Of a DNA stretch of 64,000 bases, positions 23,487 to 33,228 are shown one piece after another. A model generated the notes under the pieces. The model had not been told where the DNA came from. It did no database searches and was given only the letters and a program-made list of their open reading frames with translations. Source of the DNA: Cellvibrio sp. PSBB006. GTDB lineage: Bacteria > Pseudomonadota > Gammaproteobacteria > Pseudomonadales > Cellvibrionaceae. Within the stretch, counting starts at the first letter, position 1. Each line of letters opens with the position of its first letter. The position numbers and the translations under genes are program-made. The DNA lies in the NCBI RefSeq assembly GCF_002162135.1, contig NZ_CP021382.1, forward strand, positions 4,400,001 through 4,464,000, written 5' to 3'.

Positions 23487-25940
23487 TTAGTCCTTAGGTT
23501 GTGCGTAGCGTTCTTCTACCAGCGGGTAGCGGTCCCACACTTTTTGATCGTGAAAGGAGCGCAATAATTTAATGTATTCCGCATGGGTCCAGGCCAGCGG
23601 CGTGGCGGAGTTGGTGCCTTCGCCGAAGCCGTATTGGTATCCGCCATTATTGCCCACGCCATCCCAGACTTGCTCGGGTAACATTAACCCTTCGTTGGCA
23701 AATAATTCCATCGCTTTGACATAGATATTGCGCAAGGTGTCCATGCTTGCAGCGTCGATATCGCCCTCGACTTGCGCCCGTGCAAGTTCGTAATGGCCGC
23801 GTTCGCCGGTAAAGAAGGGCCACACGCGACCGCGTTGGTCATCGCTCATCTGATCATTCACTGCACCGTAAGCCAGGCCAGTGGTGATGTCTTCACCATA
23901 ACCATCGATGCCGTAACGTCGCCAGCCGGGGAAGGTGCCTTCTACGCCGGGAAACGTAAATTCATATTTTACGCGCAGTTTATCCGGCAGATTCATGTTG
24001 TCGATTTCGGGCAAGGTGTCGAGCACATAGGGATCATTCGCCGGACGCACACCGTAGCGCACCAATTCCAGAAAGCCTCCATCGATAACGTCGGTTTCGT
24101 CGGGCATGGGTTGGCCATTGGCGGTACCCAAAGCGGCGCGATCATTGGGGTCAGTATTTTGAGTAATGCGTAAATAATAACGGCCGTCGCTGGGTGCATC
24201 TTGCAGCGAGCCGTTGGTGGTGAACATGGTGCTTTCGAGCATAGCGGAATATTTATCGGCGGCCGCAAGATAACGCGTTGCACTGCTTTCGTCATCGGCC
24301 AGACGCGCAAGGTCAGCAGCCGATACCAATCCGGCAATCACGGCTGCGGTGGTGGAGGGCGAATAACCGGATTGTTCTTCCCAGCGTTCCTGTTGGGTGT
24401 AGGGCGGTGTTAAGTCAATGTCACTCCAATCCAGTTTAACTTTGCCACCGCTTGCCAGAAAGTCGGCTGCCGGTTTTAGCATGCGGTGATACCAACGTGT
24501 GGCTTCATCATCACTGAGCACGCCTTCCTGCCACAAACGCCAGCCGAGCATCACTGGCATAGCAGTTTGATCCAGTTGTATCGCAATCCATTCCAGTTGT
24601 CCGTCCACTTGGGTTTTTTGTAAAAACCAGCCAGGTGTGCCGGTAAAACCGGGTGTCGTCTTGGTGACTTGTACTTTGTGCAGATATTCGAAAGCAACCT
24701 TGGGGGTTTCTTTATCGCCCAAGGCCAACATAGCCATCGCCACCTGATAAAAATCGCGCGGCCAAACGGCTTTGTAACCAGTCTTGGATTGTTCGGCGGA
24801 TTTGGTGTCGCCCCAGGGATTGGACAGTGACGCAATCAAGGCGCCTGCATGGGTTTTATCTTCCTGTGCTTTTAACACCAGTGCGCTGGCATAAAGTAAT
24901 TTACCGTTGTCGGTAGTGGTCGATGATAGCTGCGTTAATGCCGGCAGGGATTGCACGTAATCTTCCCAACCAATAGCAGCACCTTCGCCGTTATAATTTG
25001 CCAACACGTGTTCATACCCGGCAGACAATGTGTGCTGTGCACTTGCCTTGCTTTCGGCCGGATCTTTTCCAAAACCGAGTACGAATTGCCATTCAGCATT
25101 GGTGTTGCTTAACGTAGGTAACTGTAGCAAAAGCGCAACGTTACCGCTTTGCTTGCCAGTATCCTGATAAGCGATAAAATCGGTTTTATTTTTTATTGCA
25201 TCAAGCCCATCTGAAGCGCCGACAAAACCGACCGTGCTTTTGGTAACGGTGGCATCTGTCTTTAACGCCAGGGCTGTGCTGCCGTCCTGCGCATACCAGG
25301 TGTTATCGTCAAACCAGGCGCGATCGGCACTGCCGGTATTGGCAATATGCGGATCAAGATACAGATAGGGTTTGATGTTGTCGGCTAGCGCGCGGAAAAA
25401 TACTTTCATCACCAGGCTGTTGCGGTCCGGATCAGTGAAAATATGTTTTTCAATTTCGTACTTACCTTCTTTGTCTTTGTTGACAATTTTGTAAGCCAGC
25501 GACAGCGGGCGACCCGCGTCATCGGTGTGCAAATATTCGATATGACTGATGGTGTCTTTTTTCTCTTCGTCAACAAAACCGTCACCGGATACAAAGAACT
25601 GCATCTCGCGCAACTGTGCTTCATGAATCAAACCGAACATGGTTTCGGTAACGACGCCTTGAGCAAGAGAAAACCACACGCGGGAAACCGGGCCGGTAGC
25701 GGCGCTATCAGTATAATGGCCCTCCTGATATTGCTCGTAAGAAGTTCCGATACCGGTCTTGCCTGAGTAGGCCCAGAGGGACTCTTTCCCCGGCGCGCCT
25801 GGCGCAACGCTTGCGTCTGTATCTTCAGAAGGAGAAGGGCTGCACGCGACGAGTGCCGTCATACTGCCGGCCAGTAAAAATTTAAGTGCCGGACGAGCAG
25901 CAGGAAAAAAACTGGTGCGCGGTTTTGTCGGATGGTTCAT
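23487..25940 (-). CDS. GH15 glucoamylase/glucodextranase-type lipoprotein
   Basis: 817 residues, exported as a lipoprotein: the lipobox LVAC places the lipidated cysteine at C33. An N-terminal beta-sandwich domain of the bacterial glucodextranase/glucoamylase type (about 50-335) is followed by the (alpha/alpha)6 barrel. WPRDFYQ lies at 393-399. RWEEQSGYSPST (519-530) carries the general-acid glutamate, and PEQVW (about residue 755) carries the likely general base. It would release glucose from non-reducing ends of malto- or isomalto-oligosaccharides at the periplasmic or outer-membrane face. It is the first gene of a minus-strand unit with the symporter, divergent from GH13 at 26481. Confidence 0.93.
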   Translation of the reverse strand: MNHPTKPRTSFFPAARPALKFLLAGSMTALVACSPSPSEDTDASVAPGAPGKESLWAYSGKTGIGTSYEQYQEGHYTDSAATGPVSRVWFSLAQGVVTETMFGLIHEAQLREMQFFVSGDGFVDEEKKDTISHIEYLHTDDAGRPLSLAYKIVNKDKEGKYEIEKHIFTDPDRNSLVMKVFFRALADNIKPYLYLDPHIANTGSADRAWFDDNTWYAQDGSTALALKTDATVTKSTVGFVGASDGLDAIKNKTDFIAYQDTGKQSGNVALLLQLPTLSNTNAEWQFVLGFGKDPAESKASAQHTLSAGYEHVLANYNGEGAAIGWEDYVQSLPALTQLSSTTTDNGKLLYASALVLKAQEDKTHAGALIASLSNPWGDTKSAEQSKTGYKAVWPRDFYQVAMAMLALGDKETPKVAFEYLHKVQVTKTTPGFTGTPGWFLQKTQVDGQLEWIAIQLDQTAMPVMLGWRLWQEGVLSDDEATRWYHRMLKPAADFLASGGKVKLDWSDIDLTPPYTQQERWEEQSGYSPSTTAAVIAGLVSAADLARLADDESSATRYLAAADKYSAMLESTMFTTNGSLQDAPSDGRYYLRITQNTDPNDRAALGTANGQPMPDETDVIDGGFLELVRYGVRPANDPYVLDTLPEIDNMNLPDKLRVKYEFTFPGVEGTFPGWRRYGIDGYGEDITTGLAYGAVNDQMSDDQRGRVWPFFTGERGHYELARAQVEGDIDAASMDTLRNIYVKAMELFANEGLMLPEQVWDGVGNNGGYQYGFGEGTNSATPLAWTHAEYIKLLRSFHDQKVWDRYPLVEERYAQPKD

Positions 25941-26085
25941 ATAACTTACCTGCTATTTTTTTGTGTTTATACGGATTCCCTGAGGGAGCGAGATATCCGG
26001 CATTGATCTTGGTCTGGTAGGTGACGCTGGGATATTTGAATGGCGCTTCGTTATTGTTCCCGTGAAGGGGAAATATTCAGCTTAT

Positions 26086-26132
26086 ACGTTAGGTGGAGAC
26101 TCCTTGAAATACAAGGGTTTACATACGTATTC
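26086..26132 (-). promoter_or_regulatory. ATACGTAT operator plus promoter for GH15-transporter unit
   Basis: The palindrome ATACGTAT at 26123-26130 is followed on the minus strand, after 8 nt, by TTGTAT (26114-26109). After a 17-bp spacer comes TAACGT (26091-26086). The -10 match is weak, but the 8-nt gap is identical to that in the three other promoters of the locus. Transcription would start near 26079 and read the GH15 gene. Confidence 0.5.
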
Positions 26133-26157
26133 ACGCAGATGAAACGCAGCGGCGGTA

Positions 26158-26173
26158 TTGCATACGTATGCAA
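26158..26173. promoter_or_regulatory. ATACGTAT operator (16-bp perfect palindrome)
   Basis: TTGCATACGTATGCAA is perfectly palindromic with a central CG. It is the most symmetrical copy in the window and lies midway in the divergent control region, 39 bp from the copy serving the GH15 promoter. It is a candidate auxiliary site for the LacI-family regulator. Confidence 0.7.
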
Positions 26174-26201
26174 CAATGGCCGCCAATTTTATCCATCAAA
26201 T

Positions 26202-26213
26202 GAATACGTATTC
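26202..26213. promoter_or_regulatory. ATACGTAT operator
   Basis: GAATACGTATTC is a perfect 12-bp palindrome, 42 bp from the previous copy and 50 bp upstream of the copy next to the GH13 promoter. It is a candidate auxiliary binding site. Confidence 0.7.
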
Positions 26214-26251
26214 TATGGGTTTTGCGGTCTTATTTCGTGGCGCGAGCATAT

Positions 26252-26299
26252 GCATACGTATGTAAGCTCTTGCACACAGGAACAGCGCTGACGTATTTT
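26252..26299 (+). promoter_or_regulatory. ATACGTAT operator plus promoter for GH13 alpha-glucosidase
   Basis: The palindrome at 26254-26261 (GCATACGTATGT) is followed after exactly 8 nt by TTGCAC (26270-26275), an 18-bp spacer and TATTTT (26294-26299). The predicted start is near 26306, giving a leader of about 175 nt to ATG 26481. Nothing else is recognised in that leader. Confidence 0.55.
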
Positions 26300-26480
26300 G
26301 GATTTAGTCAATTCTTTACCCTCCTGCCAGGGCTGTTGAACTTTCGTGGCAGAAGACGTACCCAGGATTAAAACCGAAAAAAGCAATTCATAATAAAGCG
26401 TCAGGATAACAATTTATGTGCCCCGCAATTTTTCCAGAAAGAGTAACCAGCGTTTTTGCCCGCTGTAGTGAGGTGTCATT

Positions 26481-28154
26481 ATGAGTCAGACCCCTTGGTG
26501 GCGTGGCGCCGTCATTTATCAAATTTACCCGCGCAGTATGATGGACAGCAACGGTGATGGTATCGGTGACTTGCCCGGTATCATCCAGAAGCTGGATTAC
26601 ATTGCCAGCCTGGGCGTGGATGCCATTTGGATCTCGCCCTTTTTTAAATCACCCATGAAAGACTTTGGTTACGATATCAGTGACTATCGATCTATTGATC
26701 CGATCTTCGGTTCTCTTGATGATTTTGACCGCTTGATCAAGCGCGCGCACAGTTTGGGTATCAAGGTGATTATCGATCAGGTGTTGAGCCATACCTCGGA
26801 CCAACACGCCTGGTTTCAGGAGAGTCGCACCTCCAAAGATAATCCCAAAGCCGATTGGTATGTCTGGGCAGACCCTCGTGAAGACGGTACACCGCCGAAT
26901 AACTGGTTATCAATTTTCGGCGGTTGTGCCTGGGAGTGGGAGCCGCGCCGCGGGCAGTATTACCTGCACAATTTTTTAAAGAGCCAACCGGATTTGAATT
27001 TTCATTGCGCAGAAGTACGTAAGGAAATTCTGGATGAAGTAGAGTTCTGGTTAAAGCGCGGCGTCGACGGCTTGCGTCTGGACGCGATTAATTTTTGCTT
27101 TCACGATCAGCAGCTGCGCAACAACCCCCATAAGCCCGTTCATGAACGTAAAGGACGGGGATTTAAGGAAGATAATCCTTACGCATTCCAATACCACATC
27201 TACGACAATACGCGCCCGGAAAATATTGCCTTTTTGCAATCCCTGCGCGGCTTGATGGATCGCTACCCCGGCTCGGTCACGCTTGGCGAAATTTCAGCGG
27301 AAGATTCACTGAAAACCATGGCGGAATACACCACCGGACAATCCCGTTTGCACATGGCTTACAGTTTTGAATTGTTGGTCGATAAAATGTCGGCATCATA
27401 CATTCGCCAAACGGTTGAAACACTGGAAGCGGGGTTGAAAGAGGGATGGCCTTGCTGGTCGATCGGCAATCATGATGTGGTGCGGGTAATGTCGCGTTGG
27501 GGCGGAAAGAAACCCGACGATAAACTGGCCCGTATGCTTAACGCCATGTTGCTGTCCCTGCGTGGCAGCGTGTGCAGTTACCAGGGCGAAGAGTTAGGTT
27601 TAACCGAAGCCGATATTCAACAGGATCAATTGCAAGACCCTTACGGCATCGCATTCTGGCCGATGTTTAAAGGGCGTGACGGCTGCCGTACACCCATGCC
27701 GTGGGAAGCGGACAGTGCGCATTGCGGTTTTTCCACCGCTGCCACCTGGTTACCGATTCCTGATGATCATCGCGAGCGTGCGATAGAGCTACAGGAAAAA
27801 GCTCCGGATTCGGTGCTCAATCATTATCGACAATTCATGCAGTGGCGAAAACAGCAACCGACTTTGCGTTTGGGCAGCATTCACTTTATTGATGCGCCGG
27901 ATGATGTATTGATGTTTGTGCGTGAATACGAGGGCGAACGCATGCTGGCGGTTTTTAATTTATCTTCAGCATCCAGGACGGTGGCTTTGGCCAACATCAA
28001 TATTAAAAGTTTGCTCGATGGGCATGGCTTTGACACTACCGCTATGGAAGAAGAGTCTTTGATTGTTGAGGGCTTTGGTGTGTTCTTCGCAAGCGTCAAT
28101 ATGTCCGTGGAAGATGCGTCAGTAGAAAACGTGTTGCTGGCTCAGTCGCCGTAA
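26481..28154 (+). CDS. Cytoplasmic GH13 alpha-glucosidase
   Basis: 557 residues without signal peptide. GH13 regions are clear: VIYQIYPRS and GDGIGDLPG near the N-terminus, VIIDQVLSHTS (97-107), DGLRLDAINF with nucleophile D201, TLGEIS with acid/base E270 and GNHDVVR with D332. The sequence style is that of the bacterial alpha-glucosidases of GH13 subfamily 23 that split maltose and short maltodextrins. Being cytoplasmic, it would act on sugar brought in by the symporter at 21894. A GAGGTG site precedes ATG 26481. It is controlled by the operator-promoter at 26252-26299. Confidence 0.93.
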   Translation: MSQTPWWRGAVIYQIYPRSMMDSNGDGIGDLPGIIQKLDYIASLGVDAIWISPFFKSPMKDFGYDISDYRSIDPIFGSLDDFDRLIKRAHSLGIKVIIDQVLSHTSDQHAWFQESRTSKDNPKADWYVWADPREDGTPPNNWLSIFGGCAWEWEPRRGQYYLHNFLKSQPDLNFHCAEVRKEILDEVEFWLKRGVDGLRLDAINFCFHDQQLRNNPHKPVHERKGRGFKEDNPYAFQYHIYDNTRPENIAFLQSLRGLMDRYPGSVTLGEISAEDSLKTMAEYTTGQSRLHMAYSFELLVDKMSASYIRQTVETLEAGLKEGWPCWSIGNHDVVRVMSRWGGKKPDDKLARMLNAMLLSLRGSVCSYQGEELGLTEADIQQDQLQDPYGIAFWPMFKGRDGCRTPMPWEADSAHCGFSTAATWLPIPDDHRERAIELQEKAPDSVLNHYRQFMQWRKQQPTLRLGSIHFIDAPDDVLMFVREYEGERMLAVFNLSSASRTVALANINIKSLLDGHGFDTTAMEEESLIVEGFGVFFASVNMSVEDASVENVLLAQSP

Positions 28155-28186
28155 ATTTGTATTAGTCATAGTCCTTTCCCTTGCAG

Positions 28187-28220
28187 TGTCGGATTACGCC
28201 TTTGGCTAATCCGACCTACG
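28187..28220. repeat. REP-like palindrome, copy B
   Basis: TGTCGGATTACGCC TTTGG CTAATCCGACCTACG, about 30 nt after the stop of the GH13 alpha-glucosidase gene. Same family as copies A, C and D. One base is missing on the right arm compared with copy A. Confidence 0.75.
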
Positions 28221-28288
28221 CTATTCTTGTGTCTGCGCTGCTACCTTTTCTTTTTCTTCTATCTGCCAACTTTCGGTTTTCTTTTTTT

Positions 28289-28355
28289 GCATACGTATGC
28301 GTTTTGCTGAATACGTATGCATTCTATTGTGGGGAGGTTGGCGCGGATTTACTAT
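28289..28355 (+). promoter_or_regulatory. Tandem ATACGTAT operators plus promoter for pullulanase operon
   Basis: Two palindromes (28291-28298 and 28311-28318) have centres 20 bp apart, about two helical turns. The second is followed after 8 nt by TTGTGG (28327-28332), a 17-bp spacer and TACTAT (28350-28355). The block is repeated almost exactly at 36404-36470 (same -35, same -10, same spacings). Transcription would start near 28362, leaving a leader of about 285 nt before the pullulanase ATG; no known riboswitch is recognised in it. Confidence 0.7.
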
Positions 28356-28646
28356 CTTTACAAACAATTACCAGAAGTTTCTACGACAGCTTTTCTTGCA
28401 GTACGCGTGCCTCGCATGCGAATGGTATCGACAAGATATATAAGATTTAACGAAAGCCATTGTACGTTTTTCCATAAACAAGACTGTGAACAATTTAAAA
28501 CTATAAACAACTCTCTGAGGTTAGTGAGAAACGCTGTCTCGCTGTAGAACCACATTTTTCCCAAGAACAGAAAATTTCCAACACTGTAAACCAGCATATT
28601 CATCTACACCGTTTTAAAACAATAACGATTAGTGGGGTAACAAACC

Positions 28647-31600
28647 ATGTTTAATTTACGCAATAAATTGGGGCTCATCGCGCTGGTCTGCTCATTGGCA
28701 GGCCTGGCAGGCCTGGCGGGATGCGGGGGTGGTAGTGGTACGGACAATGAACAAGCGAATTTACCGGCGTGCCGCGATCCACTGGTTATTCTTGATGATG
28801 GGTCTTGTGGGGAGCCGCGTGATCCTTATGTTCCGCCACCTTGTCCTGAAGGACAAATTCGCAACAGCCTGGGCGCTTGTATTGTTCCGGATTTTCCGAC
28901 ACCCAGCCGGCTTCCTGGCGAAAATGAAGTTGTTATCTACGTCAACATCGAAGGTACTGAAGACGAAAAAAATGCAGCCTATGCTGGTTACAACCTGCAC
29001 CTGTGGCAGGCCTGCGGCAATGGTTGGGCTGATTCAACGGTCGATGGAAACAACACATCCTGGAGCATTCCCACAGAGTGGCCCGATGGTCCGAATGTAA
29101 GCAGCCGAAATGATGGTGAGTCCGGCATCAAACATGATCCCTATTACGGTGCTTTCTTTGTTATTCCTGCCAGTGAAACCGGTGGTACTTGCGGTAACTA
29201 TATTGTTAAAACGCCTGGCGGGGCAGCCCAGACCAACGACCTGCAAATGCAGATAAAGCGCAATGGCGGCGATTATGATCGCATGGCTTTTATTATCGTT
29301 AACGCAACTGACATGCGTAACAGCCGCATCAGCGATATTCCGATTTGCATTAACGATATTTGTACTCTAGAGCAACCGCTATTGACCATTACCGATGTGG
29401 AGGCCCACTGGATCGGTACGCACACGATTATCTGGAATCGCGAATTTTCACCCGATAAAAAAATCGAACTTTACCGCTCAACCGCTGGTGGTATGAGCGG
29501 TGCAGAAGATGGCAGCGTTACCGGCGGAACCTTGGTTGCTGAATTGAGCCCTGGCCGCGAGATGACGGATGAAGAAAAAGCGTTAGTGCCGCACTTGGCT
29601 TCTTACTTTGCCTATGATTTACCGCCAGATATTTCTCTCGACACCATCAAGTCAGCCATCAAAGACGAACTTCTAATTGTTGGCCGTTATGATTCGATAG
29701 AAGAGGATGAGCAAGGCGAAAGTGTCACGATAGAACGTGCCCGTGCAACACGGATTCAATTGCCCCATGTATTGGATGCGCTCTACACCAGTGGTGAAAA
29801 CGACGCTGATGAAGCAACGTTAGGTGTTACTTATGGCGAAGGCGTTGGTGTGTCCTTGTGGGCGCCTACTGCGCAAAATGTAGAGCTGCGCATTTATTCC
29901 GGTGACCCGTTGCGCATTGCGGATACGCAACCCATGAGCTTTGATAATGCAACCGGTATCTGGCACTACCAGGGAACAGCAGCGGAGTTAGATCGCAAGT
30001 TCTACCGTTTCCGTGTAACCACCTACAACCCGGTTACCAAAAAAGTATATCGCCTGGAAGTGACTGATCCCTATTCAATTTCCCTGTCAACAAACAGCCG
30101 TTACTCGCAATTTGTTAATTTTGCCGATGAAGATCTGAAGCCTGCCGGTTGGGATGGCCACGCAGTGCCCGAGGTAACCGCGCCGGAAGCCGCGAGTATC
30201 TATGAAATTCATGTGCGCGATTTCAGTGTTGACGATGAAAGTACTTCCGCTATGCATCGCGGCAAGTACATGGCATTTACCGAGGCTAATAGTGCACCGG
30301 TTATGCACTTGCAAGAGTTGGCCAATGCCGGATTAACCTACGTGCATGTGTTGCCATCCAATGACTTCTCCAGTGTTAACGAAGACGGCTCGGCGCAAAT
30401 CAATCTCGACAGTTTTGTCTACGAACTATGCCAACGTGTTTCCGATCCGGATTCAGTGAATGCCTGCGATGGTTCATTCAGTAACTCAGCCACCTTGCGC
30501 AGTGTCCTGGAAAGCTTTGATCCACAAACTGACCAGGCCCGTTCGCTTGTTGCCGCTATGGCCAACCTCGATGGTTTCAACTGGGGTTATGATCCGCAAC
30601 ATTTCAATGCGCCGGAAGGTAGCTACGCCACAGATCCAGACGGTTTTGCCCGTATCAAGGAAATGCGTGCAATGAATATGGCCTTACATCAAATGGGTCT
30701 GCGCGTGGTATTGGATGTGGTTTACCCCCACACGATTTCATCGGGCGTAGAAGTCGCGAACTCTGTCTTCGATAAAGTGATTCCGGGTTATTACTATCGC
30801 ACCAATCCCGCCACCGGACTTGCGGAACAGGGCACGGGAGCTGGTCCGGATACTGCAACAGAACATCGCATGATGGCTAAGTTTGTAAAAGACTCTGTTG
30901 TGCAATGGGCGCAGGAATATAAGTTTGACGGCTTCCGTTTTGATCAATCCGGCTTTATGCCCAAATCTGTTCTGGTTGAAGCATTTGACGCGGTTAAACA
31001 AGTCGATCCGGATAATTATTTCTACGCAGAAGCCTGGGCACCGCACGGTGGTACCTCTGGTGACCGTATCGCAGAACGCGCTATGCAGGAGGCTCTGGCC
31101 GGTACGGGCATTGGTACCTTTAATGATCGCATTCGCAATCCATTGCAACAGTTCAACTTAATCAAAGGCGGAAATGTTGATGCGATTCGTGCGGGTATGG
31201 CCGGCAACCTGAAAGATTTTGAAATCAAAGCCAGAAATGGTGCGGTGATCAAAGCAGAAGCGGTGGGTGCTTATAATCTTGATCCGCAGGAAGCCGTCAA
31301 CTACGTTGAGAAACACGATAACGAAACCCTGTGGGACTGGATGCATCGCCCCGATGCTATTCCGGTAGATACTCCGCTGGAAAATCGTGTGCGGATTCAT
31401 AACCTGACGTTATCAATTCCATTATTGAGCCAGGGTGTTCCGTTTATTCATATGGGCAGCGATTTATTGCGCTCCAAATCCATGTCACCTAACAGTTATA
31501 ACGCGGGTGACTGGTTTAATCGGGTGGATTTTACCCGTACCACCAATAATTGGTCCGTGGGTTTGCCACCGGAATTGCGCGATGGCATTACCGATGATTA

Positions 31601-33149
31601 CGTGATGGGTTTGTTTGCCAATCCGCAAACCAAAGCCGGCAGTCAGGATATTGAAATGGCAGCCATGGTATTCCAGGAATTCCTGGCTATCGCCAGCAGC
31701 AGCCCGCTGTTCAGTCTGCAAACGGCTGAAGAGGTGATTGATCGGGTCGGCTTCCACGATGGCGGTATGAATTATCAAGCCGGTTTGATCGTAATGAGCA
31801 TTGATGATGGTGCGGGTACCGTTTATGGCACTGACTCAACCGCGCGAGCTGATCTTGATCCCTCGGTCGATGCAATGGTCGTCATCGTCAATGGTACAGC
31901 TGAAAATAAAACTGCCAAGGTCATCGGTTCTACAGGGTTTGCTCTGCACGATACGTTGCAAAGTTCTGTTGATGCAAATGTACGTACCGCCACGTTTGCT
32001 GAAGCAGTTGGTGAGGAAGATGGTGGCACGTTCACTGTACCGGCTTACACCACTGCCGTGTTTGTAAAAAACCAGGCGGGTGCCCAGGGAGTAGGTTTGG
32101 ATGCACGCGGCACCTTGGATTTATCCGAGCAAGAGCCGCCCACCTACGCTAATACCATTCATGTGCGTGGCAGTATTTACGATGCGGGCTGGAGTGCTGA
32201 CAGTGGTAATGAGATGGCATACCACGGCAAAGGTATCTACTCAGTCGTACTGGACGTATTACCAGGCAGTTACGCATTTAAGATTGCCGACGCAAATTGG
32301 AGTGGTCCAAACCTCGGCAGTACCCAAGCATTAGCGGTAGGTGGTTCTATTACCTTAAACAACGCTTCTAATAGTAGTGATATCAATATTGAAATCACTG
32401 AGGCGGGTACTTACCGTTTTGAATTAGATACCTCTGCCAATCCCGACAGTCCGATACTGAGCGTTTTCCCGGATGCATTTGCTGGTGTAACGGCGCATGT
32501 GCGCGGCGATATTTCTACTGCCGGTTGGGATGCGAGTATCGACAATATGTTGACCTATGAAGGCAAAAGGATTTATGCATTGATCGTCGATGTGACGGCG
32601 TCCGATCAGGCTCGCGAATTTAAAGTGGCCAGTGAGGATTGGTCGAGTGTGAACCTCGGCGGAGATCTTGTGGTTTCATTAGGGGATGCTACGCCGCTGG
32701 TCGTTGGCTCCAATGACAATTTGGAAATTCAGTTGACTACGTCGGGCCGCTATCGTTTTGAAGTGAATATGCAAAATCCGGCGGCGCCAGTATTGCGTGT
32801 TTATATCGACGATCTGTTCAGTGCAACGCCCGCCTATTTACCCGGTGAGATTTCGTCGGTCGGTTGGAATTTTTCAGAAGATAATCGCCTGACTTATCGC
32901 GGTGCGGGTTTATATCAACTCACCTTATCCGTTGCTGCAGGTAACTACCAATTTAAAGTAGCGGGTTCGGATTGGAGCAACCCCAATCTGGGTGGCCCGG
33001 AGATAGAGCTCGGAGACGCTTTCGAATTAACGCAAGGCAGCAACGACAATATCCGGCTTGCCGTGCCTGCCGATGGTGACTACTTATTTACCGTAAATAC
33101 CACCGTCGCGGACGCCATAACCATCCAGGTGGACTCCCTTAATCCCTAA
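28647..33149 (+). CDS. Pullulanase-type GH13 lipoprotein with CBM41, CBM48 and three C-terminal repeats
   Basis: 1500 residues. The signal ends in lipobox LAGC (C26). Domains in order: a CBM41/PUD-type module (about 90-230), a linking beta domain, a CBM48-like module (about 395-490, GVSLWAPTAQNVEL), and the GH13 barrel. The pullulanase motif FNWGYDP lies near 644, nucleophile D766 in GFRFDQSG, acid/base E795 in YAEAW and D891 in HDNETLW. Three tandem modules of about 107-112 residues follow (from about 1169, 1281 and 1393), each with HVRG/LPGE...GW...Y.G.GIY...FK.A...WS.(P)NLG; they look like starch-binding SusE/X25-type modules. It would split alpha-1,6 links at the cell surface or periplasm. 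First gene of the operon starting at the promoter 28289-28355. Confidence 0.93.
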   Translation: MFNLRNKLGLIALVCSLAGLAGLAGCGGGSGTDNEQANLPACRDPLVILDDGSCGEPRDPYVPPPCPEGQIRNSLGACIVPDFPTPSRLPGENEVVIYVNIEGTEDEKNAAYAGYNLHLWQACGNGWADSTVDGNNTSWSIPTEWPDGPNVSSRNDGESGIKHDPYYGAFFVIPASETGGTCGNYIVKTPGGAAQTNDLQMQIKRNGGDYDRMAFIIVNATDMRNSRISDIPICINDICTLEQPLLTITDVEAHWIGTHTIIWNREFSPDKKIELYRSTAGGMSGAEDGSVTGGTLVAELSPGREMTDEEKALVPHLASYFAYDLPPDISLDTIKSAIKDELLIVGRYDSIEEDEQGESVTIERARATRIQLPHVLDALYTSGENDADEATLGVTYGEGVGVSLWAPTAQNVELRIYSGDPLRIADTQPMSFDNATGIWHYQGTAAELDRKFYRFRVTTYNPVTKKVYRLEVTDPYSISLSTNSRYSQFVNFADEDLKPAGWDGHAVPEVTAPEAASIYEIHVRDFSVDDESTSAMHRGKYMAFTEANSAPVMHLQELANAGLTYVHVLPSNDFSSVNEDGSAQINLDSFVYELCQRVSDPDSVNACDGSFSNSATLRSVLESFDPQTDQARSLVAAMANLDGFNWGYDPQHFNAPEGSYATDPDGFARIKEMRAMNMALHQMGLRVVLDVVYPHTISSGVEVANSVFDKVIPGYYYRTNPATGLAEQGTGAGPDTATEHRMMAKFVKDSVVQWAQEYKFDGFRFDQSGFMPKSVLVEAFDAVKQVDPDNYFYAEAWAPHGGTSGDRIAERAMQEALAGTGIGTFNDRIRNPLQQFNLIKGGNVDAIRAGMAGNLKDFEIKARNGAVIKAEAVGAYNLDPQEAVNYVEKHDNETLWDWMHRPDAIPVDTPLENRVRIHNLTLSIPLLSQGVPFIHMGSDLLRSKSMSPNSYNAGDWFNRVDFTRTTNNWSVGLPPELRDGITDDYVMGLFANPQTKAGSQDIEMAAMVFQEFLAIASSSPLFSLQTAEEVIDRVGFHDGGMNYQAGLIVMSIDDGAGTVYGTDSTARADLDPSVDAMVVIVNGTAENKTAKVIGSTGFALHDTLQSSVDANVRTATFAEAVGEEDGGTFTVPAYTTAVFVKNQAGAQGVGLDARGTLDLSEQEPPTYANTIHVRGSIYDAGWSADSGNEMAYHGKGIYSVVLDVLPGSYAFKIADANWSGPNLGSTQALAVGGSITLNNASNSSDINIEITEAGTYRFELDTSANPDSPILSVFPDAFAGVTAHVRGDISTAGWDASIDNMLTYEGKRIYALIVDVTASDQAREFKVASEDWSSVNLGGDLVVSLGDATPLVVGSNDNLEIQLTTSGRYRFEVNMQNPAAPVLRVYIDDLFSATPAYLPGEISSVGWNFSEDNRLTYRGAGLYQLTLSVAAGNYQFKVAGSDWSNPNLGGPEIELGDAFELTQGSNDNIRLAVPADGDYLFTVNTTVADAITIQVDSLNP

Positions 33150-33163
33150 ATCTTGTCGATCAT

Positions 33164-33184
33164 CCCCCTCCTGCGCGGAGGGGG
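33164..33184 (+). other. Stem-loop between pullulanase and TonB receptor genes
   Basis: CCCCCTCC / GGAGGGGG, a perfect 8-bp GC stem with a 5-nt loop, lies in the 79-bp gap. No T-run follows, so it is more likely an mRNA-stabilising or partial-termination structure than a full terminator. It may set different expression of the two genes. Confidence 0.6.
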
Positions 33185-33228
33185 CTCAGAACAACAAATA
33201 GCAAAGATAACGAACTGAGATCACGCAC

